The notes: generated by a model not told the origin, from the letters alone. A DNA stretch of 64,000 nt from an uncultured Synechococcus sp. (GCA_937911865.1 CALDSK010000277.1:49482-113481); one strand, 5' to 3'; counted from the first letter of the stretch, positions 1 through 9,590 are shown. Program-made: numbers and translations.

Positions 1-328
1 AATTAATCACGCCGCAAGACGTTCCGCGAAGTGCCTTAAGCGCATCCAAAGTCATCGGCACCTGGTAGCAATGTTGTTCTTCAGCGCTGTAAAGACCTAC
101 CGCCGTCATCGACGTAGCACCCGTTGTCTTTGCCGCCTCAAACATCTTTTGCAAAATCTCTTCTGTCAGCGTGCCTTTATGAACCACCGGCGCAACGACA
201 GCACTCTCCTGCTTCAGCAGCGCAATGTCTGGAGATCCTTCTTCTCCAGACGCGATAGTGACAATAGAGTTTAGCCGTTCCACAGCAGCGGCGGCCGCTT
301 GCCCTTCGAGAACTTGAATATTATCCAT
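1..328 (-). CDS. Hypothetical protein, 3' end beyond the window
   Basis: An open frame without stops runs from an ATG at 328 to the window edge (about 109 residues visible). The protein begins MDNIQVLEGQ and is mildly acidic. It has an Ala-rich helix near residues 10-16 and no membrane segment or signal peptide, and a conserved-looking segment with CYQVPMTLDALKALRG lies near the cut end. I do not recognise the family. It lies downstream of, and in the same direction as, the truncated acyltransferase gene, separated by 176 bases that contain a hairpin. That the frame is coding is inferred from its uninterrupted length and normal codon use. Confidence 0.55.
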   Translation of the reverse strand, partial: MDNIQVLEGQAAAAAVERLNSIVTIASGEEGSPDIALLKQESAVVAPVVHKGTLTEEILQKMFEAAKTTGATSMTAVGLYSAEEQHCYQVPMTLDALKALRGTSCGVIN

Positions 329-447
329 ACGTTTTTCGGGGTGCTTCGCTATCAGCTTTCCATTATATAGCGCTGTTTACTCGCCCATACTTACGGACGA
401 TTGCTGGCACATCTAGCACGCAGGAATCCGGCTACATAGAGATAGAT

Positions 448-479
448 ACATAGAGATGGCTATATAGCTATCTCTATGT
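448..479. repeat. Near-perfect 32-base inverted repeat (hairpin)
   Basis: Arms ACATAGAGAT (448-457) and ATCTCTATGT (470-479) pair perfectly. The stem continues inward through a G-T wobble and four more pairs. A second copy of the left arm starts 14 bases upstream (434-443). No T-run follows on either strand, so it is not a standard intrinsic terminator. It lies between two minus-strand genes and could be a processing or stability hairpin. Confidence 0.6.
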
Positions 480-504
480 GAGATAAGCTACAAACAAGCA
501 GCCG

Positions 505-1404
505 CTACGCCGTTACTTTTTTCTGATAGGGGAAGAAGCGCCTCAGCTTAAGAAAGGGCTTCTCTAACAGCAGAAAGCTCAGGTAGGACACCGCACCTGA
601 AAACAAAAAGGCAAGCGGCATCATCAGTAAAGGCTGACTGTTCGGAACAAGCGTATCTAGCCAGCTGTAGCACAGCAGATGATACACATACAACCCAAAG
701 CTGATGCTACCGACAAAGCGTAGCGCCTGACTTTCAAAGACTTTTCTGAGGATAGAATCGTTCTTTGTTGTGATAGAAAAGCCAATCAGCGAGGTGTACA
801 CCAGTGCTGTCATCGGGTATTTCACCGCAAGGACCCAAAGGCTGCCTCTACCTGCCGCAAGGACAAAAATGAGCGTCAGAGGGATATCCACCAAAAACAG
901 AGAGAAGAGAAATAAGCGTCTGTTTTTTTGACTAGGGCGTAGCAGCTGAGGTTCAAATACGGCTAGCAGAGCTCCCAAAGACAGCGCATCTAGGCGAGTG
1001 AGCGTGAAGTAGAAGACCTCCATACCTTTATTCAGCATGAAAATGCGAACGATGAACGAAAGCGCAATGAGAAAGAAAGAGGCGATCGCAACTTGCTTAC
1101 GCGGCAAGTAATAGACCAGCAGAGGCCAAAACAAATAGAAGTGTTCTTCTACCGCCAGCGACCAGTAAAATACCGGACCATCCCAAGACCAGTTCAAGGT
1201 TTGAGCAATGTTTTGCAGATTGGCCCACCAGTACCAGGTGGTAGAAAAATCAGCAGTTTCCTGACCTGCTAGCGCTGGCAAAATCAGAAAAGTGAGAATC
1301 AGATAGAAGTAATACAGCGGAAAAATTCTGATTGTTCTTCTAGCATAGAAGGCCTTAAAGAAGTTGTTTTTGTCCTTAGAAGCAAATTCACTGAAATTAA
1401 TAAC
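505..1404 (-). pseudogene. Acyltransferase family 3, 5'-truncated
   Basis: The frame encodes an integral-membrane acyltransferase of the type that O-acetylates or acylates sugars. The diagnostic motif WSLAVEEHFYLFWP is present, followed by about seven hydrophobic segments. The conserved basic segment FYARRTIRIFPLYY lies upstream of the only TTG start (1281), so the homology extends to about 1380. The frame then closes at a TGA at 1405-1407 with no ATG or GTG. The roughly 70-80 N-terminal residues expected in this family, including the conserved His of the first helix, are absent, and the upstream 210 bases encode nothing similar in any frame. I therefore call it a decayed gene. A short protein from TTG 1281 is the alternative. 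Confidence 0.75.
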
Positions 1405-1618
1405 TCAAACTTTAGATATCGCACTCTGGCACAAGTTTTCAGTAATTACGCTACTTCAAGGTAACTTTGAAGTAATACGAAGCCTGACACAGCAATTGCA
1501 TAAACTCTAGCTTCACACGCTTCAAACACAACAACAGCCGAAGATCAGAGCCCTATGCGACAGTGATCGCATACTGTTGCATATAGCATTCTATACGAAC
1601 AAGTTTTCACACAACCGC

Positions 1619-3892
1619 TTACACCGACAGGCTACTCACTGTTCGATTAAACGTCTCGCTTGGACGCATCGCTTTAGTAGCTTGATCTCTATCAGGCAAA
1701 TAATACCCACCAATATCTACCGGCTGCCCCTGAGCGGCGGCGAGCTCAGCCAGGATTGTTTGTTCATTTTCATCCAGCTGCCGAGCGAGCTGCTCAAAGC
1801 GAGCTTTCAGCTCAAGCTCTTCATCTTGTCTGGCTAAAGCCTGCGCCCAGTAAAGCGCCAGATAAAAATGACTGCCACGATTGTCTAGCTCATTCACCTT
1901 GCGAGCAGGAGACTTGTCTTTGTCCAACAGTTTGCTCGTCGCCTGATTAAGTGCATCTGCTAAAACAACCGCTTTGCGATTGCCTGTTTTACGGCCTAGC
2001 TCTTCAAGCGTCACGGCCAGCGCCAAAAATTCGCCTAATGAATCCCAGCGCAGATGACCCTCTTGTAAAAACTGTTGTACATGCTTGGGCGCAGAACCAC
2101 CTGCCCCAGTCTCAAACAGTCCACCACCGGCTAGAAGCGGCACGATAGACAGCATCTTGGCACTGGTTCCTAACTCTAAAATAGGGAACAAATCGGTTAA
2201 ATAGTCTCGCAAAACGTTGCCAGTTACTGAAATAACATCTTTGCCAGATTTAATTTGCTTACAGGTAAACTGCATCGCCTCAACCGGCGGCATAATTTGA
2301 ATATCCAATCCGACCGTGTTGTGATTGGCCAAGTACTGACACGCCTTAGCAATAATATTGGCATCGTGAGCGCGGTTTTCGTCTAACCAAAAAATGGCCG
2401 GCAGCCCGGTCGCACTGGCCCGTGTCACCGCTAGCTTTACCCAGTCTTTGATCGCGATGTCCTTGGTTTGGCACATTCGCCAAATGTCTCCGGCTTCCAC
2501 GGCATGCTCCATCAGCGCATTCCCCGCATCATCGACCACTCGCACCGTGCCCGCTGTTGCAATTTCAAACGTTTTGTCATGAGAGCCATATTCTTCGGCT
2601 TTTTGGGCCATTAGGCCTACGTTAGAAACGCTGCCCATTTTCTTGACTTTAAACGCTCCTTTTTGCTTGCAAAAGTCAATGCAGGCCTGGTACATCGTGG
2701 CATAGCAGCGATCGGGAATCAGGGCTTTGGTGTCGTGGAGTTCACCGCCTGCGCCCCACATTTGGCCAGAAGCGCGAATCGCGGCGGCCATAGAAGCATC
2801 AATGATGACATCGCTTGGCACATGGAGGTTGGTGATACCCTTATCAGAGTTCACCATGGCTAGTCGAGGTCGCTGCTCGTAGGTCGCCTGAATATCGGCA
2901 GTAATCGCATCGCGCTGATCAGCTGGTAGGGTCTGAATCTTGGCATATACATCGCCTAAACCATTGTTAGGATTCACGCCTAGTTCAGCAAACGTGTCAG
3001 CGTACTTAGTAAAAACATCTTTGTAGTAGGTAGTCACCGCATGCCCAAACAGAATTGGGTCAGACACCTTCATCATGGTGGCCTTTACATGCAGTGAGAG
3101 TAGAATGTCTTCTTCTTTGGCAGCCGCCATCTCGCGTTCATAAAAGGCTCTAAGCGCCTTTACCCGCATTACTGCCGCGTCAATGACTTCTTTAGCCAGT
3201 ACGGGCGTGCTTTCTTTGAGCACCGTAATGCTACCGTCAGCGGCAACTAGCTCAATCTTGACACTGCCCGCCTGCTCAATGACAACAGATTGCTCGCTAC
3301 CATAAAAATCGTCAGCGTCCATATGGGCGACATGAGAGTTAGATTTAGCGGTCCAATTGCCTACTTTATGAGGATGCTTTTGGGCGTATTCTTTTACCGC
3401 AGTAGCCACTCGCCGGTCAGAGTTACCTTCGCGCAACACCGGATTTACCGCGCTGCCGAGCACCTTGGCGTAGCGTTTTTTCACCACAGCTTCCGCTTCG
3501 GTCTGCGGCTCGGCTGGGTAGTTGGGGACGTTGTAACCCTTGGCTTGGAGTTCTGCGATCGCCCCTAACAGCTGCGGCACCGACGCGCTAATATTCGGCA
3601 GCTTAATAATATTGGCCGCTGGCGTTTGAGCCAGTGCGCCCAGCTGTGCCAACGCATCCGGCTTTTGCTGCTGAGGGGTCAAGTTCTCAGGAAAATTAGC
3701 AATAATCCGCCCGGCCAAAGAAATATCGCTCAGTTCGACAGCGACATCCGCCGTGCGGGTAAAGGCCTCTACAATCGGCAGAAAAGAGGCCGTCGCCAGA
3801 GCGGGCGCTTCGTCTGTAAAGGTATAGACAATTTTATCGGTCGATTCGGCAGTCGGTTCGGCAATCGATTGAGACGCGATAGATTGAGACAT
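1619..3892 (-). CDS. icd: Isocitrate dehydrogenase [NADP+], monomeric type
   Basis: The 757-residue protein has the length and motifs of the monomeric NADP-dependent isocitrate dehydrogenases known from Azotobacter and Vibrio. It catalyses oxidative decarboxylation of isocitrate to 2-oxoglutarate in the cytosol, the step that supplies carbon skeletons for ammonium assimilation. Visible hallmarks are LPNISASVPQL (about residues 98-108; substrate-binding Ser region), GNSDRR, KVGNW, and SVSNVGLMAQKAEEYGSHDK in the middle. The first 11 residues contain a short repeat (SQSIASQSIA) encoded by a duplicated 18-base stretch. The ATG at 3892 is the only sensible start. It is transcribed away from the polysaccharide genes and is probably monocistronic. 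Confidence 0.93.
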   Translation of the reverse strand: MSQSIASQSIAEPTAESTDKIVYTFTDEAPALATASFLPIVEAFTRTADVAVELSDISLAGRIIANFPENLTPQQQKPDALAQLGALAQTPAANIIKLPNISASVPQLLGAIAELQAKGYNVPNYPAEPQTEAEAVVKKRYAKVLGSAVNPVLREGNSDRRVATAVKEYAQKHPHKVGNWTAKSNSHVAHMDADDFYGSEQSVVIEQAGSVKIELVAADGSITVLKESTPVLAKEVIDAAVMRVKALRAFYEREMAAAKEEDILLSLHVKATMMKVSDPILFGHAVTTYYKDVFTKYADTFAELGVNPNNGLGDVYAKIQTLPADQRDAITADIQATYEQRPRLAMVNSDKGITNLHVPSDVIIDASMAAAIRASGQMWGAGGELHDTKALIPDRCYATMYQACIDFCKQKGAFKVKKMGSVSNVGLMAQKAEEYGSHDKTFEIATAGTVRVVDDAGNALMEHAVEAGDIWRMCQTKDIAIKDWVKLAVTRASATGLPAIFWLDENRAHDANIIAKACQYLANHNTVGLDIQIMPPVEAMQFTCKQIKSGKDVISVTGNVLRDYLTDLFPILELGTSAKMLSIVPLLAGGGLFETGAGGSAPKHVQQFLQEGHLRWDSLGEFLALAVTLEELGRKTGNRKAVVLADALNQATSKLLDKDKSPARKVNELDNRGSHFYLALYWAQALARQDEELELKARFEQLARQLDENEQTILAELAAAQGQPVDIGGYYLPDRDQATKAMRPSETFNRTVSSLSV

Positions 3893-3996
3893 CGTTTTCC
3901 TTAGCGGCGGTCACTCTTCTGATGGAGTATACCAACCCGACTCAGCTTTATCGGTATCAAATGACCACTGCTGAGCCACCACCACTAACACACCCA

Positions 3997-5286
3997 TTAA
4001 CTGGCGCGTCTATACGCTGGGCGTGACATTACGTAGAGCGCAGCCAGTAAGCCCCACGCAGGAATATTGAGGCGAGCATCGTGCAAAACAACGTCAAACA
4101 GCGCAAACATCAGGCAGGCCGAAAACGCGAGCAGGTAGCTAAAGAGAACGGCTCTATTGCTGGCGGTCAGATCTGAGCCCAAGTAAGTGCGAACAGCCCG
4201 ATAGCAAAGGGTGCCACAAATAACGCAAAAGCCGAGCATGACGGGGATGCCCGATTCGGAGGCTAAAAACAGCCAGATATTGTGAGCATGAAAAATACTG
4301 TCGTACCCTGGAATGCTGTCAGGAATATAGCGTTCGCGCAGACCAGACAGGCCCCAGCCCAGCAGGGGGCGCTCTTGAATCATCTCAATAGCTAAACGCC
4401 AGACGCCCAGACGCGGATCGCCCGTAAAAATAGCCAGTGAGAGCGAGCGCCCGCCAATTCCAAAACTTACAACAGCCGCGGAGATCGCGCCAAGACTCGC
4501 CAGCCCTGAGAGCAAAACCCACCTGTACCGCCGGGCCGCATAAAGCGCGATCGCTCCTAACACCAGCGCAATCAGCAGCCCATTGCGCGAGCCTGTGCAG
4601 AAAACGGCACTTACGCACAGCGCCACTGCCGCCAACAAAGTCAACCGATATCGAGATGAAGGAACTGCTTTCAAGGGCCGCTGCTCACCATCCGCCAGCG
4701 TTTTTAAGAGTAGCCCCAGACCCAGCCCCAATATCATGACCAGGTAAGCGCTCAATCCATTGGGATGATCGAACAGGCTGTGAGCCCGATGACCAAAAGA
4801 CGGCTCTTCGTACAGCCAGATGAAGAACCGCTGCGGCAGCGGCAGGCTGCGAACATATTGAGCAGTGCCCTCAAACTTAACGATGTACTCTGCAATAGCG
4901 ATCGCACACAGAGGAATAGCGCTGAGCACCAGCCACTGCGCCACCGATTCCAGCTTGGCAAACGGACGAAATGCGATCGCCGGATGCGTTGCCAAAACGC
5001 CCCACAGCACAAAAAAGGGTAGAAAATTAGCCAGCTGCAAAAATGCATCGCCCCGGTTAATCCCAAAACTAGAACTGAGCAGCAGACCTGCCGTTAACCA
5101 GCCAAATCCAGTCTGGCCACAGAGCTGCCAAACGCTACGCCCTCGCTGCATCATCGCTGTCACCAGCAAATAAACCATAATCAGCATCGCACCGTACATA
5201 AAGTAGGGTAAGCCGATAAAACTCGCGAGCCACCAGCGCTGACGCGTCGGGAAACGACCTTTCACTACAACACTACTCATAGGCAC
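3997..5286 (-). CDS. O-antigen ligase / Wzy-type polymerase family membrane protein
   Basis: This 429-residue protein has about ten to twelve hydrophobic segments and the features of the Wzy_C / O-antigen ligase superfamily. These include a large loop before GHRAHSLFDHPNGL, then GSRNGLLIAL, and the C-terminal signature GWGLSGLRERYIP ... HAHNIWLFLASESGIP near residues 325-343. Members either polymerise Und-PP-linked repeat units or ligate glycans to an acceptor at the periplasmic face of the inner membrane, and sequence alone does not decide which. It follows the WbaP-like gene in the same direction after 168 bases, which suits a polymerase or ligase for the chain that WbaP starts. Confidence 0.82.
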   Translation of the reverse strand: MPMSSVVVKGRFPTRQRWWLASFIGLPYFMYGAMLIMVYLLVTAMMQRGRSVWQLCGQTGFGWLTAGLLLSSSFGINRGDAFLQLANFLPFFVLWGVLATHPAIAFRPFAKLESVAQWLVLSAIPLCAIAIAEYIVKFEGTAQYVRSLPLPQRFFIWLYEEPSFGHRAHSLFDHPNGLSAYLVMILGLGLGLLLKTLADGEQRPLKAVPSSRYRLTLLAAVALCVSAVFCTGSRNGLLIALVLGAIALYAARRYRWVLLSGLASLGAISAAVVSFGIGGRSLSLAIFTGDPRLGVWRLAIEMIQERPLLGWGLSGLRERYIPDSIPGYDSIFHAHNIWLFLASESGIPVMLGFCVICGTLCYRAVRTYLGSDLTASNRAVLFSYLLAFSACLMFALFDVVLHDARLNIPAWGLLAALYVMSRPAYRRAS

Positions 5287-5454
5287 AAAACCGATCTTTC
5301 AGGAACGCTGCTTTCGTTCATACCCTTTACACAGACAATTGACGCTCAAGTCCGGAAGCCTGTGGACACCTCTCAAGGCAACTTTTCATACCAGCAGCCT
5401 CAAATAGCGATCAGGAATCACTCAGTCTAGGTCGCTTGGGCCGGATCGCCTGCT

Positions 5455-6921
5455 CTAGTAGGCACCGTCGCCCGCTAAAACGACCTTGACCGTACGAATC
5501 AGAATATAGATATCTAGCCACACTGACCAGTTTCTGACGTAATATGTGTCAAAATTTACCCGTTCATCGTAAGTAATGTTATTTCGCCCCGAGACCTGCC
5601 ATAGCCCCGTGATACCGGGCAATACCTGCAAATACAGCTTGAATTTATCGCCGTAGCGTCGCACCTCTTCTTGAACAATTGGCCGAGGACCCACCATACT
5701 CATTTCACCTCGCAGCACATTCCACAGCTGCGGCATTTCATCCAAACTCGTCTGCCGCAAAAACTTACCCACCCGGGTAATTCGAGGATCGTCTTTTAGC
5801 TTTTGATCTTTCTCCCAGTCCTTTCTCAGCTGAGGATAGCGCTCAAAATACTGCTCTAGGACGCGGTCTGCATCCACTACCATTGAGCGAAATTTCCACA
5901 CCTTAAAGCGCTTGCCGCGCCGACCAATCCGCGTCTGCCGGTAGAAAATCGGCCCGGAAGAATCAACCACCACCAGTAAACTAATCAGCACAATTAGCGG
6001 CAAGCAGGCCAAACCGACAAAAAGAACCAGTGCCTTATCTAATAGCGCTTTGAGCAGCCGAGGGCCAGGCAAAAACAGCTGCTGACGTACCTCCAAACCT
6101 AATACGCCGCCCAGGTCTTTGGCTGCAACCCACAGGCTGGCCATACCAAACAAATCTGGAATAATCATCAGATGAGGAAACGTTCGCCCATAGCGTTCTA
6201 TCAGCGGAAAAAGCTGATGATGAGCGACCCCTGGCATAGCCACAATGGCATAGGGAATCTTGAGTTCCTTAGCAATAATCGGCGCAATCGATAGCTTGCC
6301 AACGACTGGCACACCGCTCAGCTCGCCGTGCTTTTGAGGATCGTCATCCAGCATGGCCACCGGCTTTAACCCCAGGGTGGGATGCCGTTGCAAGGTGCGA
6401 ATTACCATCTCCCCAGTTTTTCCGGCCCCCATAACGACCACCGGGTAGCCCCACCAGGCCTGCCGGGCGCACAGCGCTCTGACGCCGTATCGACCCACAA
6501 TGACCAGCAGCAGCGATAGTATCCAGGCAATCAAAAAGGCCCCACGAGAATACAGCTCTACCTCTCTGAACATAAAAATAGATGAGCCCAGCAATAGATA
6601 CATCAGCGTTGTCGTCAGCGTTAGACGACGCAGCTCTTCTACAGGGCTAATTGCAATTCCCGGATAGAGTCCAGCAATTGCGTAAGTTAGAACAAAGATG
6701 CCGGTAAGTGGCCACAGCCGCCAATACAGCGATGGATGAAACTGACCGTTGAGCAGAAGACGAATCCAGACGCTGGTAAACCCGGCCAGGCTAAGAGATA
6801 GCACATCAATCGCAATCAGTACGGCCAGGGTTAACCAAGGGCGATGGGGAACCGGGTCAATCGCACGGCGGAGGCTAGCGATGCGATCGCCCATAAAGCT
6901 GGAGGGTGAATAAATCGTCAC
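5455..6921 (-). CDS. wbaP: Undecaprenyl-phosphate sugar phosphotransferase, WbaP type
   Basis: This 488-residue initiating transferase moves a hexose-1-phosphate (galactose or glucose in characterised WbaP proteins) from a UDP-sugar to undecaprenyl phosphate. Residues about 25-150 contain the N-terminal membrane helices. A central Rossmann-like domain has VVMGAGKTGEMVIRTL, and a further hydrophobic hairpin precedes the catalytic domain. That domain has GPIFYRQTRIGRRGKRFKVW, KFRSM, the DE pair in RQTSLDEMPQLWNV, MVGPRP and PGITGLWQVSGRN. Length and order match full-length WbaP. It ends in GDGAY, as is common for the family. The sugar specificity cannot be read from sequence. Confidence 0.9.
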   Translation of the reverse strand: MTIYSPSSFMGDRIASLRRAIDPVPHRPWLTLAVLIAIDVLSLSLAGFTSVWIRLLLNGQFHPSLYWRLWPLTGIFVLTYAIAGLYPGIAISPVEELRRLTLTTTLMYLLLGSSIFMFREVELYSRGAFLIAWILSLLLVIVGRYGVRALCARQAWWGYPVVVMGAGKTGEMVIRTLQRHPTLGLKPVAMLDDDPQKHGELSGVPVVGKLSIAPIIAKELKIPYAIVAMPGVAHHQLFPLIERYGRTFPHLMIIPDLFGMASLWVAAKDLGGVLGLEVRQQLFLPGPRLLKALLDKALVLFVGLACLPLIVLISLLVVVDSSGPIFYRQTRIGRRGKRFKVWKFRSMVVDADRVLEQYFERYPQLRKDWEKDQKLKDDPRITRVGKFLRQTSLDEMPQLWNVLRGEMSMVGPRPIVQEEVRRYGDKFKLYLQVLPGITGLWQVSGRNNITYDERVNFDTYYVRNWSVWLDIYILIRTVKVVLAGDGAY

Positions 6922-6992
6922 AGTATCATTCTTAACTTCTGATAGACATCTATTGAGCGCGCCCTAAGCGCGCCCTAAATGAGCCTGATTTG

Positions 6993-7056
6993 GCGCACCT
7001 GACTTAACGCACCTGGCTTAACGCACCTGGCTTAACGCACCTGACTGGGCACACCT
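6993..7056. repeat. 14-bp tandem repeat in the 337-base gap between wbaP and the next GT4 gene
   Basis: The unit AACGCACCTGGCTT (14 bp) occurs about four times with small changes; CACCT recurs exactly every 14 bases at 6996, 7010, 7024 and 7038. Just upstream, GCGCGCCCTAA is also doubled (6957-6978). The rest of the 6922-7258 gap shows no open frame, clear promoter or terminator that I can support. The array lies upstream of wbaP on the minus strand and could affect its expression. Confidence 0.75.
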
Positions 7057-7258
7057 AGAGCAACACAACTTGGCTATGGGTGATCTAGATCATAAGTCAC
7101 AGGTAGCCGCCTACTGACAGGGCGAGTGCCACAAGGAGTAGATAATTAACCCAGGCACCAAACCCAGGCTAAACACAAGTACCCATCATGCAACAGCCAC
7201 CAGTAAATGCAACAGTGGTCAGCATTCTTTACATCGCTACGCATCGCAGTCTAGCCAA

Positions 7259-8392
7259 TTACCGATTGCTCGCTTGAGCGTCGGCATGAAACTGTATCCA
7301 AGCCTGCTCTACGAAGTGTTTGAAGCGACTGCGAAAATCTTCAGCTGAAAATTTTGCAGCCTGCTGTCGCAGCACATTTACATCAAATCGCTCATAATGA
7401 TTGTGCAAATGTTGAACAGACTCTACCAAACTTTCAACAGACTGATTATCAAAGAGTAGGCCAGTTTTACCGTGAATTACCGTTTCGGATTGGCCGCCCT
7501 TAGCATAGGCAATCACCGGTGCGCCAGCAGCTTGAGCTTCTACTGGGGTAATACCAAAGTCTTCCTCCGGTGGAAAAATAAATCCTCTACAACGCTGCAT
7601 GTACGTTTCTACAACATGGTCGGGCTGTTTACCCAAAAAGCGAATATTATCTTGAGCGGTTTTCTCTAAATCTGAGCGACTTTTTCCCTCTCCAATCACA
7701 ACCAGAGGCAACCCTAGCCGATTAAAGGCAGAGATTGTCAAGTCTACCCTTTTATAAGGAACAAACCGTGATACCGTAAGATAAAAATTTTCTCGGGGAG
7801 CGGTTGAAACAAATCGCTGAACGTCCACAGGGGGATAAATAATCTCTGCCGAGCGACGATAGGTTTTCTCTATTCGCCGAGCAATGTAGTGCGAGTTCGC
7901 AACATAGCGGTCCACCCGATTAGCACTACAAACATCCCACAGGCGCAGATAGTGCAACACACCGCGCACAAACATCCCCTTCAAGCCTCGGTCGAGGCCG
8001 CTTTGACGAAGGTACTGATGCTGAAACTCCCAGCCATAGCGCAAAGGCGTATGCACATAGCTAATATGCAGCTGATCGGGGCGGGTAATCACGCCTTTTG
8101 CTACAGCGTGATGACTAGAAATAATCAGATCATACTCAGACAAATCGAACTGTTCTACCGCCAGCGGCATTAAAGGTAGATAGTTGCGAAAAGAGCGCTG
8201 AGCAAACGGAAGCGTTTGAATGAATGAAGTCGTTACAGACTTTTTTTGAAGAAAATCGCGTTGGTCGAGCGGCAAAAAGTCCACCAGACTATATAAGTGA
8301 GCTTGAGGATAGATCGCCAGAATTTGTTCGACCACCTTCTCAGAGCCCGCATGACTGGTAAACCACTCGTGAACGATAGCGATCTTCTTCAT
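7259..8392 (-). CDS. GT4 glycosyltransferase, WbaZ-like
   Basis: This GT-B fold enzyme transfers a sugar (mannose in characterised relatives) from a nucleotide sugar to a growing lipid-linked glycan at the cytoplasmic membrane face. The N-terminus MKKIAIVHEWFTSHAGSEK carries the acceptor-side glycine motif of WbaZ-like enzymes. The donor half has FYLTVSRFVPYKRVDL, VVIGEGKSRSDL and the EX7E-type motif EEDFGITPVEAQAAG, with conserved spacing. I place the start at the ATG at 8392 because the longer frame begins at a TTG seven codons earlier and the family starts at MKK. It is separated by 44 bases from the small transporter gene upstream, so an operon is likely. Confidence 0.85.
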   Translation of the reverse strand: MKKIAIVHEWFTSHAGSEKVVEQILAIYPQAHLYSLVDFLPLDQRDFLQKKSVTTSFIQTLPFAQRSFRNYLPLMPLAVEQFDLSEYDLIISSHHAVAKGVITRPDQLHISYVHTPLRYGWEFQHQYLRQSGLDRGLKGMFVRGVLHYLRLWDVCSANRVDRYVANSHYIARRIEKTYRRSAEIIYPPVDVQRFVSTAPRENFYLTVSRFVPYKRVDLTISAFNRLGLPLVVIGEGKSRSDLEKTAQDNIRFLGKQPDHVVETYMQRCRGFIFPPEEDFGITPVEAQAAGAPVIAYAKGGQSETVIHGKTGLLFDNQSVESLVESVQHLHNHYERFDVNVLRQQAAKFSAEDFRSRFKHFVEQAWIQFHADAQASNR

Positions 8393-8436
8393 AAGATTTT
8401 TGTTGCAAATCAAACAGATGTCGGCAGCGGACTAGC

Positions 8437-8805
8437 TTACTTTTGCCAGACAACCAGTAAAACACCGCAGACAATACAGCCCAGCCCAACCAGTCGACTG
8501 ACAGGAATTGCTTCATTGAAGTAAAAAAATCCTATCAGTACCGATAAAACGTACGACAGAGCGACCGAAGGACCCGCCACGCTCAAGTCAACCCTAGTGA
8601 GCAATAAGATATAGGCAATAGAGCCAAAAGCGTAGCAGGCTAGACCAAGCATAAGCTCTGGTGTTACCACAATGTGAATAATGTGGCCAAGCGCATTGTT
8701 GATAGTGGTTTGCCCTAGCTTTAGCGCGCCAGCTTTGAGTAAAAACTGACCGGTCACACCTGCAACAACCGACACCAGAAGCAAAATCATTTCCTGAAAT
8801 AGCAT
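8437..8805 (-). CDS. Small four-helix transporter, EamA/SMR-like (ArnE/ArnF-like)
   Basis: This 122-residue protein consists almost entirely of four hydrophobic helices. It has the SMR/EamA pattern: GVTGQFLLKAGAL after helix 1, a YAFGSIAYILLLTRV loop, and SVALSYVLSVLIGFFYFNEA ahead of helix 4. Relatives in polysaccharide and lipid A loci (ArnE/ArnF) flip a polyprenyl-phosphate-linked sugar to the periplasmic side. The context supports such a role, since a polyprenyl-phosphate sugar synthase and a membrane glycosyltransferase lie just upstream in the same direction. A drug-export function is the alternative but is less likely here. Confidence 0.72.
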   Translation of the reverse strand: MLFQEMILLLVSVVAGVTGQFLLKAGALKLGQTTINNALGHIIHIVVTPELMLGLACYAFGSIAYILLLTRVDLSVAGPSVALSYVLSVLIGFFYFNEAIPVSRLVGLGCIVCGVLLVVWQK

Positions 8806-8882
8806 AGAACAAAGGTCCTAAAATTCATCATTACGAATCGGGCGTTCCATTGGTCGTCACATCGGTCATTACAGAAACGCAG

Positions 8883-9590
8883 CTACTTTTGAGCCACTAA
8901 CAGGATATTTTTGCCAATAGGCGGCGTGGCCAGCCCTTCGACTAAACGCATCGTCGGAACAACCCACCGATCATAAAGAGAAACACTCCCAACACCGATT
9001 GAATTTTTCAGCAAAACGAAATTGACGTACCAGGGAATCATACCGGCCACATCGAAGTATTTAGCCTTAACGACAGAGAAGTCTGCCTGCTGAACCAGCT
9101 CAATCAGGTCTTGCTTTAAATAGCGACGAAAGTGCCCGACGTCTCTATCTAGATTGCTATACAGCCAGGGCAGCGCAGGCACAAATATGAGCAAATAGCC
9201 GCCTTGTTTTAGCGTTTTAAAGGCCGTTGTTAGCTCCACAGCGTCATCCTCGATATGCTCTAGCACATTGACATATAAAACAGAATCAAACTCTGCACCT
9301 ATCTGGTTCTGACCAAAAAAGCCATGAATTGCCTCAGCCTGCCGATCAGAACTGAGTGCCTTTTTTAGCCGGGGATACATATTTTGAGAAGGCTCAAAGG
9401 CTTGCAAGCAGCGAACAATATCCACCTGCAAGAGCAAGTGAGAAAAGCTGCCCACACCTGCACCAACCTCTGCGATCACAGGCCCTATATAGGGCAAAAA
9501 TTCAGAGAGAATCCAATCGTGATAGTTCTTAGCAAAAGACATCGCTTCTAGGTCTTTGCCGAAATATTGAGGTAGTGAAGTAGCGCTCAC
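8883..9590 (-). CDS. Class I SAM-dependent methyltransferase
   Basis: This 235-residue Rossmann methyltransferase has motif I VIAEVGAGVGSFSHLLL (about residues 38-54), an acidic residue in LQAFEPS, and DSVLYVNVLEHIEDD, followed by LKQGGYLLIFVPALPWLYS. It resembles Methyltransf_23-type enzymes that sit beside polyprenyl-phosphate glycosyltransferase genes. The start is a GTG at 9590. The upstream stretch YFGKDLEAMSFAKNYH looks conserved, so I prefer GTG over the internal ATG at 9542. The substrate is unknown, most likely a sugar or lipid-linked intermediate of this locus. Confidence 0.82.
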   Translation of the reverse strand: MSATSLPQYFGKDLEAMSFAKNYHDWILSEFLPYIGPVIAEVGAGVGSFSHLLLQVDIVRCLQAFEPSQNMYPRLKKALSSDRQAEAIHGFFGQNQIGAEFDSVLYVNVLEHIEDDAVELTTAFKTLKQGGYLLIFVPALPWLYSNLDRDVGHFRRYLKQDLIELVQQADFSVVKAKYFDVAGMIPWYVNFVLLKNSIGVGSVSLYDRWVVPTMRLVEGLATPPIGKNILLVAQK

